Below, in pieces: positions 1 to 5,669 of a stretch of 8,430 nt of DNA. The translations under genes and the position numbers were made by a program. The DNA comes from Thermoplasmata archaeon (GTDB lineage: Archaea; Thermoplasmatota; Thermoplasmata; Thermoplasmatales; Thermoplasmataceae): assembly GCA_021845325.1 (NCBI GenBank), contig JAKBRR010000056.1, positions 1 through 8,430 on the forward strand. Reading direction: 5' to 3'. Each line of letters begins with the position of its first letter. The stretch's first letter is position 1. Under the pieces are notes generated by a model that did no database searches, was not told where the DNA came from, and saw only the letters and a program-made list of their open reading frames with translations.

Positions 1-62
1 TCCACGTCGAACTGATCCTTCCTTCCCGAGTTGTATTCCTTGCTGAACGGATTTCTCTTCAT
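1..62 (-). CDS. N-terminus of an unidentified protein, cut by the window edge
   Basis: On the minus strand an ATG at 62-60 opens a frame that stays open to base 1 and gives MKRNPFSKEYNSGRKDQFDV, a basic, polar 20-residue N-terminus. A TATA-like box (CTTAAG, 85-90) is centred about 26 nt upstream of the ATG, and no Shine-Dalgarno sequence is seen. That is the layout expected for a leaderless archaeal mRNA and supports this start. The upstream membrane protein gene lies on the same strand, but a possible terminator hairpin at 141-154 separates them, so this is probably its own transcription unit. I do not recognise the protein, and 20 residues are too few to assign a family. Confidence 0.45.
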   Translation of the reverse strand, partial: MKRNPFSKEYNSGRKDQFDV

Positions 63-82
63 AAAATGTAAATTAAATCAAT

Positions 83-93
83 GTTTCTTAAGT
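83..93 (-). promoter_or_regulatory. TATA-like box for the gene starting at 62
   Basis: The minus strand reads CACTTAAGAAA, centred at about 88 and 26 nt before the ATG at 62. This spacing fits leaderless transcription in archaea. The match rests on position and A/T content only. Confidence 0.3.
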
Positions 94-114
94 GTTTTGC
101 AATAGAAATAAAAT

Positions 115-154
115 GAAAAAATGTAAAACTGTCCTATTTTACTGTGTTCACAGT
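115..154 (-). terminator. possible terminator after the membrane protein gene
   Basis: On the minus strand a perfect 6-bp stem (ACTGTG, 2-nt loop, CACAGT; 154-141) lies 45 nt past the stop of the membrane protein gene. It is followed by A/T-rich DNA that includes T-runs near 127-124 and 120-115. A hairpin followed by T-runs fits a transcription end. The gap between stem and T-runs is long for a classical terminator, and the same inverted repeat could equally be a regulator site in front of the gene starting at 62. Confidence 0.3.
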
Positions 155-198
155 TCAAAGATTTATTTTGTATTTTCCTCTTGGGTTAAACTCTCTTA

Positions 199-1098
199 CT
201 AGTATAGAATTACCTTTTTCAAGTCCCCTGAATCATCATCAAATTTCATGTCATCGATGATATATAAAAATCCCTTGGGAGTAAAAATAGGTTTATCGAG
301 ATTTATCTTTTGAACCTTTTCCCAATACAGGCTACCACATGCAAACAGTTCAAATGAAATTTCTGGCATACTCAAGTTTTTCTTGGATATACGATTGATC
401 TTCAACTGCATAACCATCAAATTTTCTGTTTCATTTTCTTTTTCTCGCTTAATATGTTCGAATACCATTACAATAGATAACACAAAAACAAGTAAAATAT
501 TTGCAGCCAAAAGTAGATATGTACTCAAACCAAAGTACAGCGAAATTAAAAATAGAAGAAAGTCCCCTCCGATAAACACCAAGATGCGCTCTATAATAAA
601 ATTCCTTTCTTTATTCACTCCTTTACTAAGTTCCCTTAGATATTTAGCCGAGATAGATTCCTTTGATTTGTCCTGCCTCATAATATAAATATGTTCAATC
701 GCCGTGTGAGTCTTTCTTGATAGAAAATGAACAATCGATTCAACACTTGAAAATGAAAAGAAATCGCAATTTTTACATGTAAAATTTTTGATATAAATTA
801 TCCTCTCAAAAGCTGATTTTTTAATAATAAAATTATATTCAATATAAAGAATTATAAATATGAACGTGGCTAAAAGGATCATAAATAATAATATAATATC
901 GTAAATATTGTAATGAATACCAGCAGCAAAGTATTCGGAAGTTGCTAATACAATCTGTATTAAGAAAGCATAGACTGCAAAAAATGAAGTATACCTAAAA
1001 ATATTGAACTCCAATTTACTTGGACTGAAAAAAACTGGGTCCTTTAAAAGTATTTCCCTGACTAAATCTTTTTTTGCTTTAAGTGTTAACTCTACCAC
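199..1098 (-). CDS. four-pass membrane protein of unknown function
   Basis: This encodes 299 residues that I do not recognise as a named family. Four hydrophobic stretches look like transmembrane helices, at about residues 36-56, 66-88, 170-188 and 192-213. Between the two pairs lies a loop of about 80 residues with a CxxC pair (FTCKNC, C108 and C111) that could bind a metal. A soluble C-terminal part of about 85 residues follows the last helix. The start chosen is the GTG at 1098. It lacks a Shine-Dalgarno sequence, but a TATA-like region sits 27 nt upstream, which fits leaderless translation. The gene ends with TAG. It lies downstream of the D12 methyltransferase on the same strand, 53 bp away, but appears to have its own promoter. 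Base composition is very AT-rich compared with that methyltransferase, so the two probably have different histories. The coding call is firm; the function is unknown. Confidence 0.75.
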   Translation of the reverse strand: MVELTLKAKKDLVREILLKDPVFFSPSKLEFNIFRYTSFFAVYAFLIQIVLATSEYFAAGIHYNIYDIILLFMILLATFIFIILYIEYNFIIKKSAFERIIYIKNFTCKNCDFFSFSSVESIVHFLSRKTHTAIEHIYIMRQDKSKESISAKYLRELSKGVNKERNFIIERILVFIGGDFLLFLISLYFGLSTYLLLAANILLVFVLSIVMVFEHIKREKENETENLMVMQLKINRISKKNLSMPEISFELFACGSLYWEKVQKINLDKPIFTPKGFLYIIDDMKFDDDSGDLKKVILY

Positions 1099-1116
1099 TG
1101 TTAGTCAACTAAATAG

Positions 1117-1134
1117 CAGTAATAATTATTACTG
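1117..1134 (-). promoter_or_regulatory. perfect 18-bp palindrome overlapping the TATA region of the membrane protein gene
   Basis: CAGTAATAATTATTACTG is a perfect palindrome in the 53-bp gap between the two minus-strand genes. Its A/T core (AATAATTATT, 1121-1130) is centred 27 nt upstream of the GTG at 1098, exactly where an archaeal TATA box of a leaderless gene is expected. A dyad at the TATA box suggests a dimeric repressor competing with the general transcription factors, although an A/T-rich TATA box can be symmetrical by chance. A second short gapped dyad, TTAGT-CA-ACTAA (1101-1112), lies between it and the start. Confidence 0.5.
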
Positions 1135-1151
1135 TGAATCTAAACTAAACA

Positions 1152-1916
1152 TTAGTTGAATCTCCACCAGTAGCCGCATTCCCACTCATTACTCCTTCCT
1201 GGTTGTTTTAATGTTGTTGGTCGGTTGTGTTCAGTCACCAGATCAGGCTGGCCAAAAATTCCAAACATCTCAGGATCTGTCATGGATAAATTGAGAAGGT
1301 AGCTTCCCTGGTGTTTATCCATCATATCCTTGAGGTCCTGGAACTGATCCATTGTAAAACTGTACTGGTATATCTGTCCACCTCTCAGGCTAGGAGGATC
1401 AAGATATAACAGGACTCTCTCCCTGTTGTACCTGTTAAGGATCTTCCGGAAATCCATGTTCTCCACAACCCACTTCTTGATATGCACAAAGCTTTCTGTC
1501 TTTAGTGGTGGAACGTTTGCTTTCCTGTAAAACCGCTTAAAATTCATTCCAGCTCCAGCGAATGAAAATGTATGTAGATATATTGTTTTGAAGGCAATTT
1601 CCACATCATCAGTCGGATCTGATTCCTTTAGTTCCTGGAATATAGTCCCATGAGGGAAAGCAAGGTGTAGTTTCCTCGTTAGCTTGGCTCTCTTCCTAGA
1701 ATCCTGGAGTACCTTGAATGTCGTATAAAGATCTTTGTGGATATCATTGTATACCTTCACCTTTCTCCACTCTTCAGGTATATTCAGAAGAACCTTACCA
1801 GAACCACCGAATACATCAACCACTACATCAAAGGATTCCTTATGCTCTGAAAGCACTTCCATTATCTTGTGCAGCTGGTTAAACCTTCCACCATAGTAGG
1901 GAAACGTAGACATCAT
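1152..1916 (-). CDS. D12-class (Dam-like) N6-adenine DNA methyltransferase with variant DPPS motif
   Basis: This 254-residue protein has the motif order of the D12/Dam family, which transfers a methyl group from S-adenosylmethionine to N6 of adenine. Motif X is FPYYGG (5-10), motif I is DVFGGSG (34-40), an acidic motif II is YND (56-58), and motif IV is DPPS (173-176) in LLYLDPPSLRGG. The usual motif IV is DPPY, whose aromatic residue stacks on the flipped base. Serine there is odd, so activity is uncertain. Length is near the usual 260-280. The ATG at 1916 is followed at once by a second ATG (1913). No restriction gene adjoins it on this strand, so it looks like an orphan methyltransferase, often carried by viruses and mobile elements. 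It is divergent from the restriction-modification operon and clearly more GC-rich than that operon, which argues against a common origin. Confidence 0.85.
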   Translation of the reverse strand: MMSTFPYYGGRFNQLHKIMEVLSEHKESFDVVVDVFGGSGKVLLNIPEEWRKVKVYNDIHKDLYTTFKVLQDSRKRAKLTRKLHLAFPHGTIFQELKESDPTDDVEIAFKTIYLHTFSFAGAGMNFKRFYRKANVPPLKTESFVHIKKWVVENMDFRKILNRYNRERVLLYLDPPSLRGGQIYQYSFTMDQFQDLKDMMDKHQGSYLLNLSMTDPEMFGIFGQPDLVTEHNRPTTLKQPGRSNEWECGYWWRFN

Positions 1917-1937
1917 AGGGAAATATTGCGGTTATCG

Positions 1938-1949
1938 TACAAATAGGTT
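1938..1949 (-). promoter_or_regulatory. possible promoter of the D12 methyltransferase
   Basis: The minus strand reads AACCTATTTGTA, ending 22 nt before the ATG at 1916. The same AACCTATTT core occurs at the matching place in front of the recombinase gene (8013-8021). The TATA box itself is poor here (ATTTGTA), so the call rests mostly on position and the shared core. Confidence 0.3.
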
Positions 1950-2034
1950 GCCCATTGGAAAAATAATGAAAAAATGAAAATTCAACTAAAAAGTTCTTAA
2001 ATACTTAAAAAAAGTTTAGATATGTATTAAAATG

Positions 2035-2047
2035 TAATGACATGTTA
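2035..2047 (+). repeat. TGACATGTT-type repeat, copy 1
   Basis: TAATGACATGTTA matches the inverted sequence at 7989-8001 (TAATGTCATGTTA) at 12 of 13 bases. It shares TGACATGTT with 8118-8126. The distant copies overlap promoter regions near the recombinase. It may be a binding site for a shared regulator or for the recombinase. Confidence 0.4.
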
Positions 2048-2102
2048 CACTTGACAAAATATATATGACTTATTTGTAAGATATTTTTATAAGTCGAATA
2101 GG

Positions 2103-2112
2103 TTTAAATATA
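2103..2112 (+). promoter_or_regulatory. TATA box of the restriction-modification operon
   Basis: TTTAAATATA is centred about 31 nt upstream of the ATG at 2139, so transcription should begin only a few bases before that codon, and no Shine-Dalgarno sequence is present. It is the only clear promoter in front of the five closely packed plus-strand genes, which suggests one transcript. A second A/T box at 2056-2066 could act as an alternative upstream promoter. Confidence 0.6.
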
Positions 2113-2138
2113 ATAATGGATATACAGTCTTATCTGAT

Positions 2139-2357
2139 ATGGTTAATATTGATATTACCGAGAAAATTCTTAAAGCACTGGAAAGTGAAGCATTATACAT
2201 AACGCAAATATCTGAGAAGACATCACTATCGAAAAATACAGTAGGCAAATATGTTGATATACTATCGGCTTCTGGTAAAGTGAAAGTGAAGAAATACGCG
2301 AATACTAAATTGGTAAGTCTCAATAAGCTGGCTAACTCTCCACATAAAAGGGAATAA
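2139..2357 (+). CDS. small winged-helix DNA-binding regulator at the head of the restriction-modification operon
   Basis: This 72-residue protein is a minimal winged helix-turn-helix. Residues 5-18 form the first helix, and ITQISEKTSLSKNTVGKYVD (21-40) contains helix, turn and recognition helix. GKVKVKKYANTKLVSL (46-61) forms the two-stranded wing. Small archaeal transcription regulators of this type are common, usually binding DNA as dimers. The ATG is placed by the TATA box about 31 nt upstream. It ends with TAA one base before the next ATG, so its translation is probably coupled to the adenine methyltransferase. By position it would serve as the controller of the restriction-modification genes, as C proteins do in bacterial systems, although C proteins belong to a different HTH family. 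The control role is inference; the fold assignment is good. The opposite-strand frame here is a shadow. Confidence 0.8.
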   Translation: MVNIDITEKILKALESEALYITQISEKTSLSKNTVGKYVDILSASGKVKVKKYANTKLVSLNKLANSPHKRE

Positions 2358-2358
2358 A

Positions 2359-3936
2359 ATGAATAACTTTGTCGAAGATTTAACGCTTAAAAGTTACTTT
2401 GCCAATGTTGAGAAGCTTCCTTTATCACTGGGTATCAAAAAGAAAGACCTTGGAGCTTATTACACTGATATTCACGTAGTAAAATATATTTTGGAAAATT
2501 TGGACATCGATAGAAACTCATACATTCTTGATCCATCGTGTGGATGTGGGTCATTCATATTCCCATTATACTTCCAAAGTTTAACTGGAATTCCGAATGA
2601 TTTAGGACAAATATACGGGATAGATATAGACAAAAGAGCTATAGACTTTACAGTTAACGCAATTTCCAATTTATCGGGTTGTCCTGATAAAGGGGAAATT
2701 CTAAATCACTTCATTAATGATGATTTTATATTCGAATCAGCAAATAAGCACCGGAATAGCACTGAATTCTCCAAAATTATAGAAAGTGGTGGATTTCACT
2801 TTATAATTGGCAACCCACCATTTAATCTGAATATTCAAAATAAGAAGTTACCAACATTTATGAATAGTACACACCGTGAAATTGCAAAAAAATCCAAAAA
2901 TATCCCTATAAACTTCATCCTTAAGGGACTTGAAATTTTAAGGAAGGATGGAATTCTTGCATTTGTATTACCAAAGACACTTCTTTATGTCGGCAGATAC
3001 AAAGAATTTAGATCGTATCTAATGGAGAATTTCACCGTACTTAAAATTGTTGAAATTGGTATAAAGTTCAAAGATGTGAGGGGCGAACAGATAATTCTCT
3101 TCGTTAAAAATAAGAAGCCAAGAAAGAATTCATCCATTGAATTCTCAACTATTTCAAGAGAGCCACCATACCAGTCTGAAAATTCTTTCAAAGTGAAACA
3201 AACCTACTTCAATTTAACGAAGACTCTGCCAACAATGCCAAACAATGAGTCATATTTGTTAGTTAATGAACTTATTAACAGAAAGGAGAAATTATTGGAC
3301 GCATCAGAAATAGCTGTATTTAGGGGGATATCACTAGGTAAAACAGATCTTAAGAAGATACCTTATATCAAGAACAGCAACCTGCCAGATAATGCCTTCA
3401 TAAGAGGTAAAGATATATCGAAACTGACTCTCAAGAATCTTACAATCACAAATGATTCTTCGATCAAAATATCGCCTTTGTCAGAGCTAAAAAAGCCTAA
3501 GATTGTTACACAGAACATTTATTCATCCGAATCTGGTTTAATTTCATATTTTGATATGCAAGGGATACCCACTGCAGAAACTGTATCGAATATAGTCATA
3601 GAAAATCAAGATAAACTGGCTTATGTTTATGCACTCCTGAATTCAAAATTAATGAACTTTTTCCTTTCACAGTATGTTTTCTCAGGGTCTAAGCTAACAA
3701 TGCACGTGGACGGTTATTATTTACGACAGTTACCTCTAATATGGGACACAAAAAGAGAGGAAACATCAAGTTTAATCAATTTGGCTATGAATATCGATAA
3801 GGACACCAGGAATTATAAATCAATTTTAGACGAAATTGACAAAATAGTTTATAAATTATACGGAGTCACAGAAGACCAGCGCAATGTGATAGAGATGGTT
3901 ATGAATAAAACATTATCCAGAAAAAGTATATGGTGA
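2359..3936 (+). CDS. N6-adenine DNA methyltransferase, gamma-type (NPPF), restriction-modification
   Basis: This 525-residue enzyme is predicted to methylate adenine at N6 within the target site of the restriction system. Motifs appear in the gamma order: GAYYT (32-36, motif X), DPSCGCGSF (58-66, motif I, cofactor loop), YGIDID (86-91, motif II) and GNPPF (151-155, motif IV, catalytic). AFVLPKTLL (201-209) follows as part of the core. The C-terminal half, from about residue 290, has no catalytic motifs and should contain the target recognition domain, as in the TaqI and Eco57I groups. Length fits those stand-alone enzymes. It begins one base after the regulator's stop and ends 6 bases before the next methyltransferase. 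No nuclease motif is visible in it, so it is not a fused type IIG enzyme. Confidence 0.9.
   Translation: MNNFVEDLTLKSYFANVEKLPLSLGIKKKDLGAYYTDIHVVKYILENLDIDRNSYILDPSCGCGSFIFPLYFQSLTGIPNDLGQIYGIDIDKRAIDFTVNAISNLSGCPDKGEILNHFINDDFIFESANKHRNSTEFSKIIESGGFHFIIGNPPFNLNIQNKKLPTFMNSTHREIAKKSKNIPINFILKGLEILRKDGILAFVLPKTLLYVGRYKEFRSYLMENFTVLKIVEIGIKFKDVRGEQIILFVKNKKPRKNSSIEFSTISREPPYQSENSFKVKQTYFNLTKTLPTMPNNESYLLVNELINRKEKLLDASEIAVFRGISLGKTDLKKIPYIKNSNLPDNAFIRGKDISKLTLKNLTITNDSSIKISPLSELKKPKIVTQNIYSSESGLISYFDMQGIPTAETVSNIVIENQDKLAYVYALLNSKLMNFFLSQYVFSGSKLTMHVDGYYLRQLPLIWDTKREETSSLINLAMNIDKDTRNYKSILDEIDKIVYKLYGVTEDQRNVIEMVMNKTLSRKSIW
3932..3936 (+). promoter_or_regulatory. ribosome binding site of the second methyltransferase
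   Basis: GGTGA overlaps the TGA stop of the preceding gene and stands 6 nt before the ATG at 3943. It supports that start and translational coupling of the two methyltransferases. Confidence 0.55.
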
Positions 3937-3942
3937 AATTAG

Positions 3943-4755
3943 ATGGCAAAACAAAAACTTAACACATTGAGTGGAAGCGACTGGCTAAAATATTCTTTCA
4001 GTATCTGGAGAGATATTAAAAAAGGGCCAATTGACAATGGTGTTTCCAATCCTGCTTCATACCCTGTTGAACTGCCTCAGAGGCTGATAAGAATTCTAAC
4101 AAATCCTGGGGAACAAGTATTAGATCCATTCATGGGTTCAGGTTCGACCGTTATTGCTTCCCTAATTGAGGGCAGAAATTCAGTAGGTATAGAACTATCA
4201 GAGAAGTTCTTCAAGGAAGCAGAAAAAAGAACAGAATTGTTGAGCCTGGAAAGGCTTTCGAACCCTTCGCTTACTGTGAAGTTATATAACGGAAATTCAG
4301 TAGAACTTGATACATTTGTGGAAAAAGGCAGCGTTAACCTTTGTGTTACATCTCCACCCTATTGGGATATATTAAATAGAAAAAGGAGTGCTGACAGAAA
4401 AAATATCACTAATTATTCAGACAGTTCTGAAGATTTAGGTAACATTACTGATTATGAAAAATTCCTTGTGAAACTGTCCCAAGTATTCACAAAGGTTCAT
4501 TCTGCACTAAAAGATGGTGGCTACTGCGTGGTTATAGTAATGGATATCAGGAAAGGTGGGGATTTCTTTCCATACCATTCCGATATTTCTTCATTCATGA
4601 GGAATATTGGCTTCAAATTTAAGGATATTATAATCTGGGATAGACAGAAAGAGTATAACAGCATGAGACCTTTAGGCTATCCATATTCATTTGTTGTCAA
4701 CAAAGTACATGAATACATATTGATATTTCAAAAGAACAAAACAGAGGGTGATTGA
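3943..4755 (+). CDS. second DNA methyltransferase (N4-cytosine/N6-adenine family) with permuted motif order
   Basis: This 270-residue protein belongs to the N6_N4 methyltransferase family. A motif X-like stretch, NPASYPVELPQRLI (36-49), is followed by motif I DPFMGSGST (61-69) and VGIELS (81-86, motif II). Only then comes motif IV, TSPPYW (136-141), with motif V-VIII-like sequence up to HEYILIF (256-262). Classical beta enzymes have these blocks the other way round (SPPY first, FMGSG last), so this is a circular permutation with X-I-IV order. TSPPYW is typical of N4-cytosine or N6-adenine modification; I cannot decide which. The 65 residues between motif IV and VHSALKDGG may help read the target, as no long separate recognition domain is present. 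It ends in TGA at 4753-4755 and is followed in the same frame by the LAGLIDADG-type coding sequence. With the N6-adenine enzyme it would protect both strands of one target site. Confidence 0.85.
   Translation: MAKQKLNTLSGSDWLKYSFSIWRDIKKGPIDNGVSNPASYPVELPQRLIRILTNPGEQVLDPFMGSGSTVIASLIEGRNSVGIELSEKFFKEAEKRTELLSLERLSNPSLTVKLYNGNSVELDTFVEKGSVNLCVTSPPYWDILNRKRSADRKNITNYSDSSEDLGNITDYEKFLVKLSQVFTKVHSALKDGGYCVVIVMDIRKGGDFFPYHSDISSFMRNIGFKFKDIIIWDRQKEYNSMRPLGYPYSFVVNKVHEYILIFQKNKTEGD
4745..4751 (+). promoter_or_regulatory. Shine-Dalgarno-like sequence without a matching start codon
   Basis: AGGGTGA lies at the end of the second methyltransferase gene. A TTG at 4752 overlaps its TGA stop but leads to a stop after four codons. 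The ATG used for the next gene (4786) is 34 nt away, much too far for this site. The position suggests that translation of the LAGLIDADG-type protein once began, or still begins, here. Confidence 0.4.
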
Positions 4756-4785
4756 ACGTTTCCTGAGCCACAGCTCTGCTACCTT

Positions 4786-5664
4786 ATGGGAATGATAATA
4801 GGTAAAGGAAAGGTCGTAAGAAAAAATGATGGCAACACGCAATTTATTATAGAATTACCACATAAGAGTCTCAGGATAAACGGAAAAGAAGCATCACTTT
4901 ATGTGCAGGCCAGCATTTTGAATATAAAAGAAATTCTTGATCCTTTTATCGCTACAAGGATCCAGACCAGTTCTTTTAAACACAAAACCCTGTTAAGTTT
5001 CACTAAGGGCGACTCAGATATGGTAACCATGGAGATCCTTAAACTGATTGGCAATATGCCGTCTTACAAAGATATGAGAATCCCACAGGAAGTGTTTACG
5101 TATCCAAGTGATCTAATAAAAGAATTTTTGAAGGGGCTCGCCGATGTTACTGCGCACATAAGGTCAAGCAATGCTGCATACGGTGATCCATCAGGCAATA
5201 GAGTCTATATTGAGATACCAGATAACTGGATGTTGGTGGTAGATATTGCCAACCTTCTTAAACGCATAGATATCCCAGTTCAGGACATCGACTGGGCGCA
5301 CCCAAACTTTAGAGACTCAAATGTAACGAAATATAACCAAGGAAATAAGTATTTTTGGAAAAAAGAGCATCAGATAAAGATTTTTGCAGAAGAGTTTTAT
5401 TCAGTGGGTTTTAGAATTAAACACAAAGAAGAGAGATTAGAGGAATTAGCGATTGAAAACAAGAAGAATTGGGATGAAAGAAGTCACAGACATGGTACAT
5501 CATTAAAGGGATCTCATCACAGATTTTATTGGCAAACGAAGGGAATCACCAAGATTAGGCCACATCATCCAATGGAAGATGATATATCAATACCAATAGA
5601 AATTAGGGGTAAGCATTACGACTCATGGAAGCAGATTGCTGAGGAACTAGGATATAAGGAGTGA
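4786..5664 (+). CDS. LAGLIDADG-fold protein with both catalytic acids lost; likely restriction specificity subunit
   Basis: These 292 residues show two LAGLIDADG helices. The first is MGMIIGKG at residues 1-8 (preceded by in-frame LCYL upstream of the ATG) and the second is FLKGLADVTAHIR at 114-126. In homing endonucleases the eighth position of each motif is the metal-binding aspartate; here it is Lys7 and Thr122, so cleavage by this fold is unlikely. Each motif is followed by beta-rich sequence, as in the DNA-binding saddle. Residues 233-262 are His-rich. The C-terminus (KHYDSWKQIAEELGY, 277-291) resembles a small helix-turn-helix or NUMOD1-like tail. It lies between two methyltransferases and a PD-(D/E)XK nuclease, whose gene it touches, so a DNA-reading subunit of a two-part restriction enzyme is my inference. 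An alternative is a decayed homing endonuclease. The start is doubtful: the ATG lacks a Shine-Dalgarno sequence and cuts into the first helix, and the frame is open back to 4756. Confidence 0.7.
   Translation: MGMIIGKGKVVRKNDGNTQFIIELPHKSLRINGKEASLYVQASILNIKEILDPFIATRIQTSSFKHKTLLSFTKGDSDMVTMEILKLIGNMPSYKDMRIPQEVFTYPSDLIKEFLKGLADVTAHIRSSNAAYGDPSGNRVYIEIPDNWMLVVDIANLLKRIDIPVQDIDWAHPNFRDSNVTKYNQGNKYFWKKEHQIKIFAEEFYSVGFRIKHKEERLEELAIENKKNWDERSHRHGTSLKGSHHRFYWQTKGITKIRPHHPMEDDISIPIEIRGKHYDSWKQIAEELGYKE
5657..5661 (+). promoter_or_regulatory. ribosome binding site that decides the nuclease start
   Basis: AGGAG, followed by TGA, stands 8 nt before the ATG at 5670. This favours the ATG over the GTG at 5661, which overlaps the ribosome binding site itself. 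The site lies over the stop codon of the LAGLIDADG-type gene, so the two are translationally coupled. Confidence 0.6.
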
Positions 5665-5669
5665 GATCA

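Larger units (their letters stand above)
1917..2138. other. divergent intergenic region between D12 methyltransferase and restriction-modification operon
   Basis: These 222 bp of very A/T-rich DNA hold no credible gene. They must contain start signals for both directions. Visible elements are the AACCTATTT core facing left (1938-1949), a TGACATGTT repeat (2038-2046), an A/T box AAAATATATAT (2056-2066), and the main TATA box of the operon (2103-2112). Confidence 0.6.

Noticed and set aside
383..688. Plus-strand open frame of about 100 codons
   Set aside because: It lies wholly antisense to the membrane protein gene, has no promoter or ribosome binding site, and its translation is low-complexity Ser/Ile/Lys-rich sequence typical of a shadow frame.
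2087..2323. Minus-strand open frame opposite the winged-helix gene
   Set aside because: The plus strand encodes a recognisable winged helix with a correctly placed TATA box; the minus frame has no family features.
4786..5664. Active LAGLIDADG homing endonuclease inserted between restriction genes
   Set aside because: Both catalytic acidic positions are non-acidic and the gene is coupled to the nuclease gene; kept only as an ancestry hypothesis.
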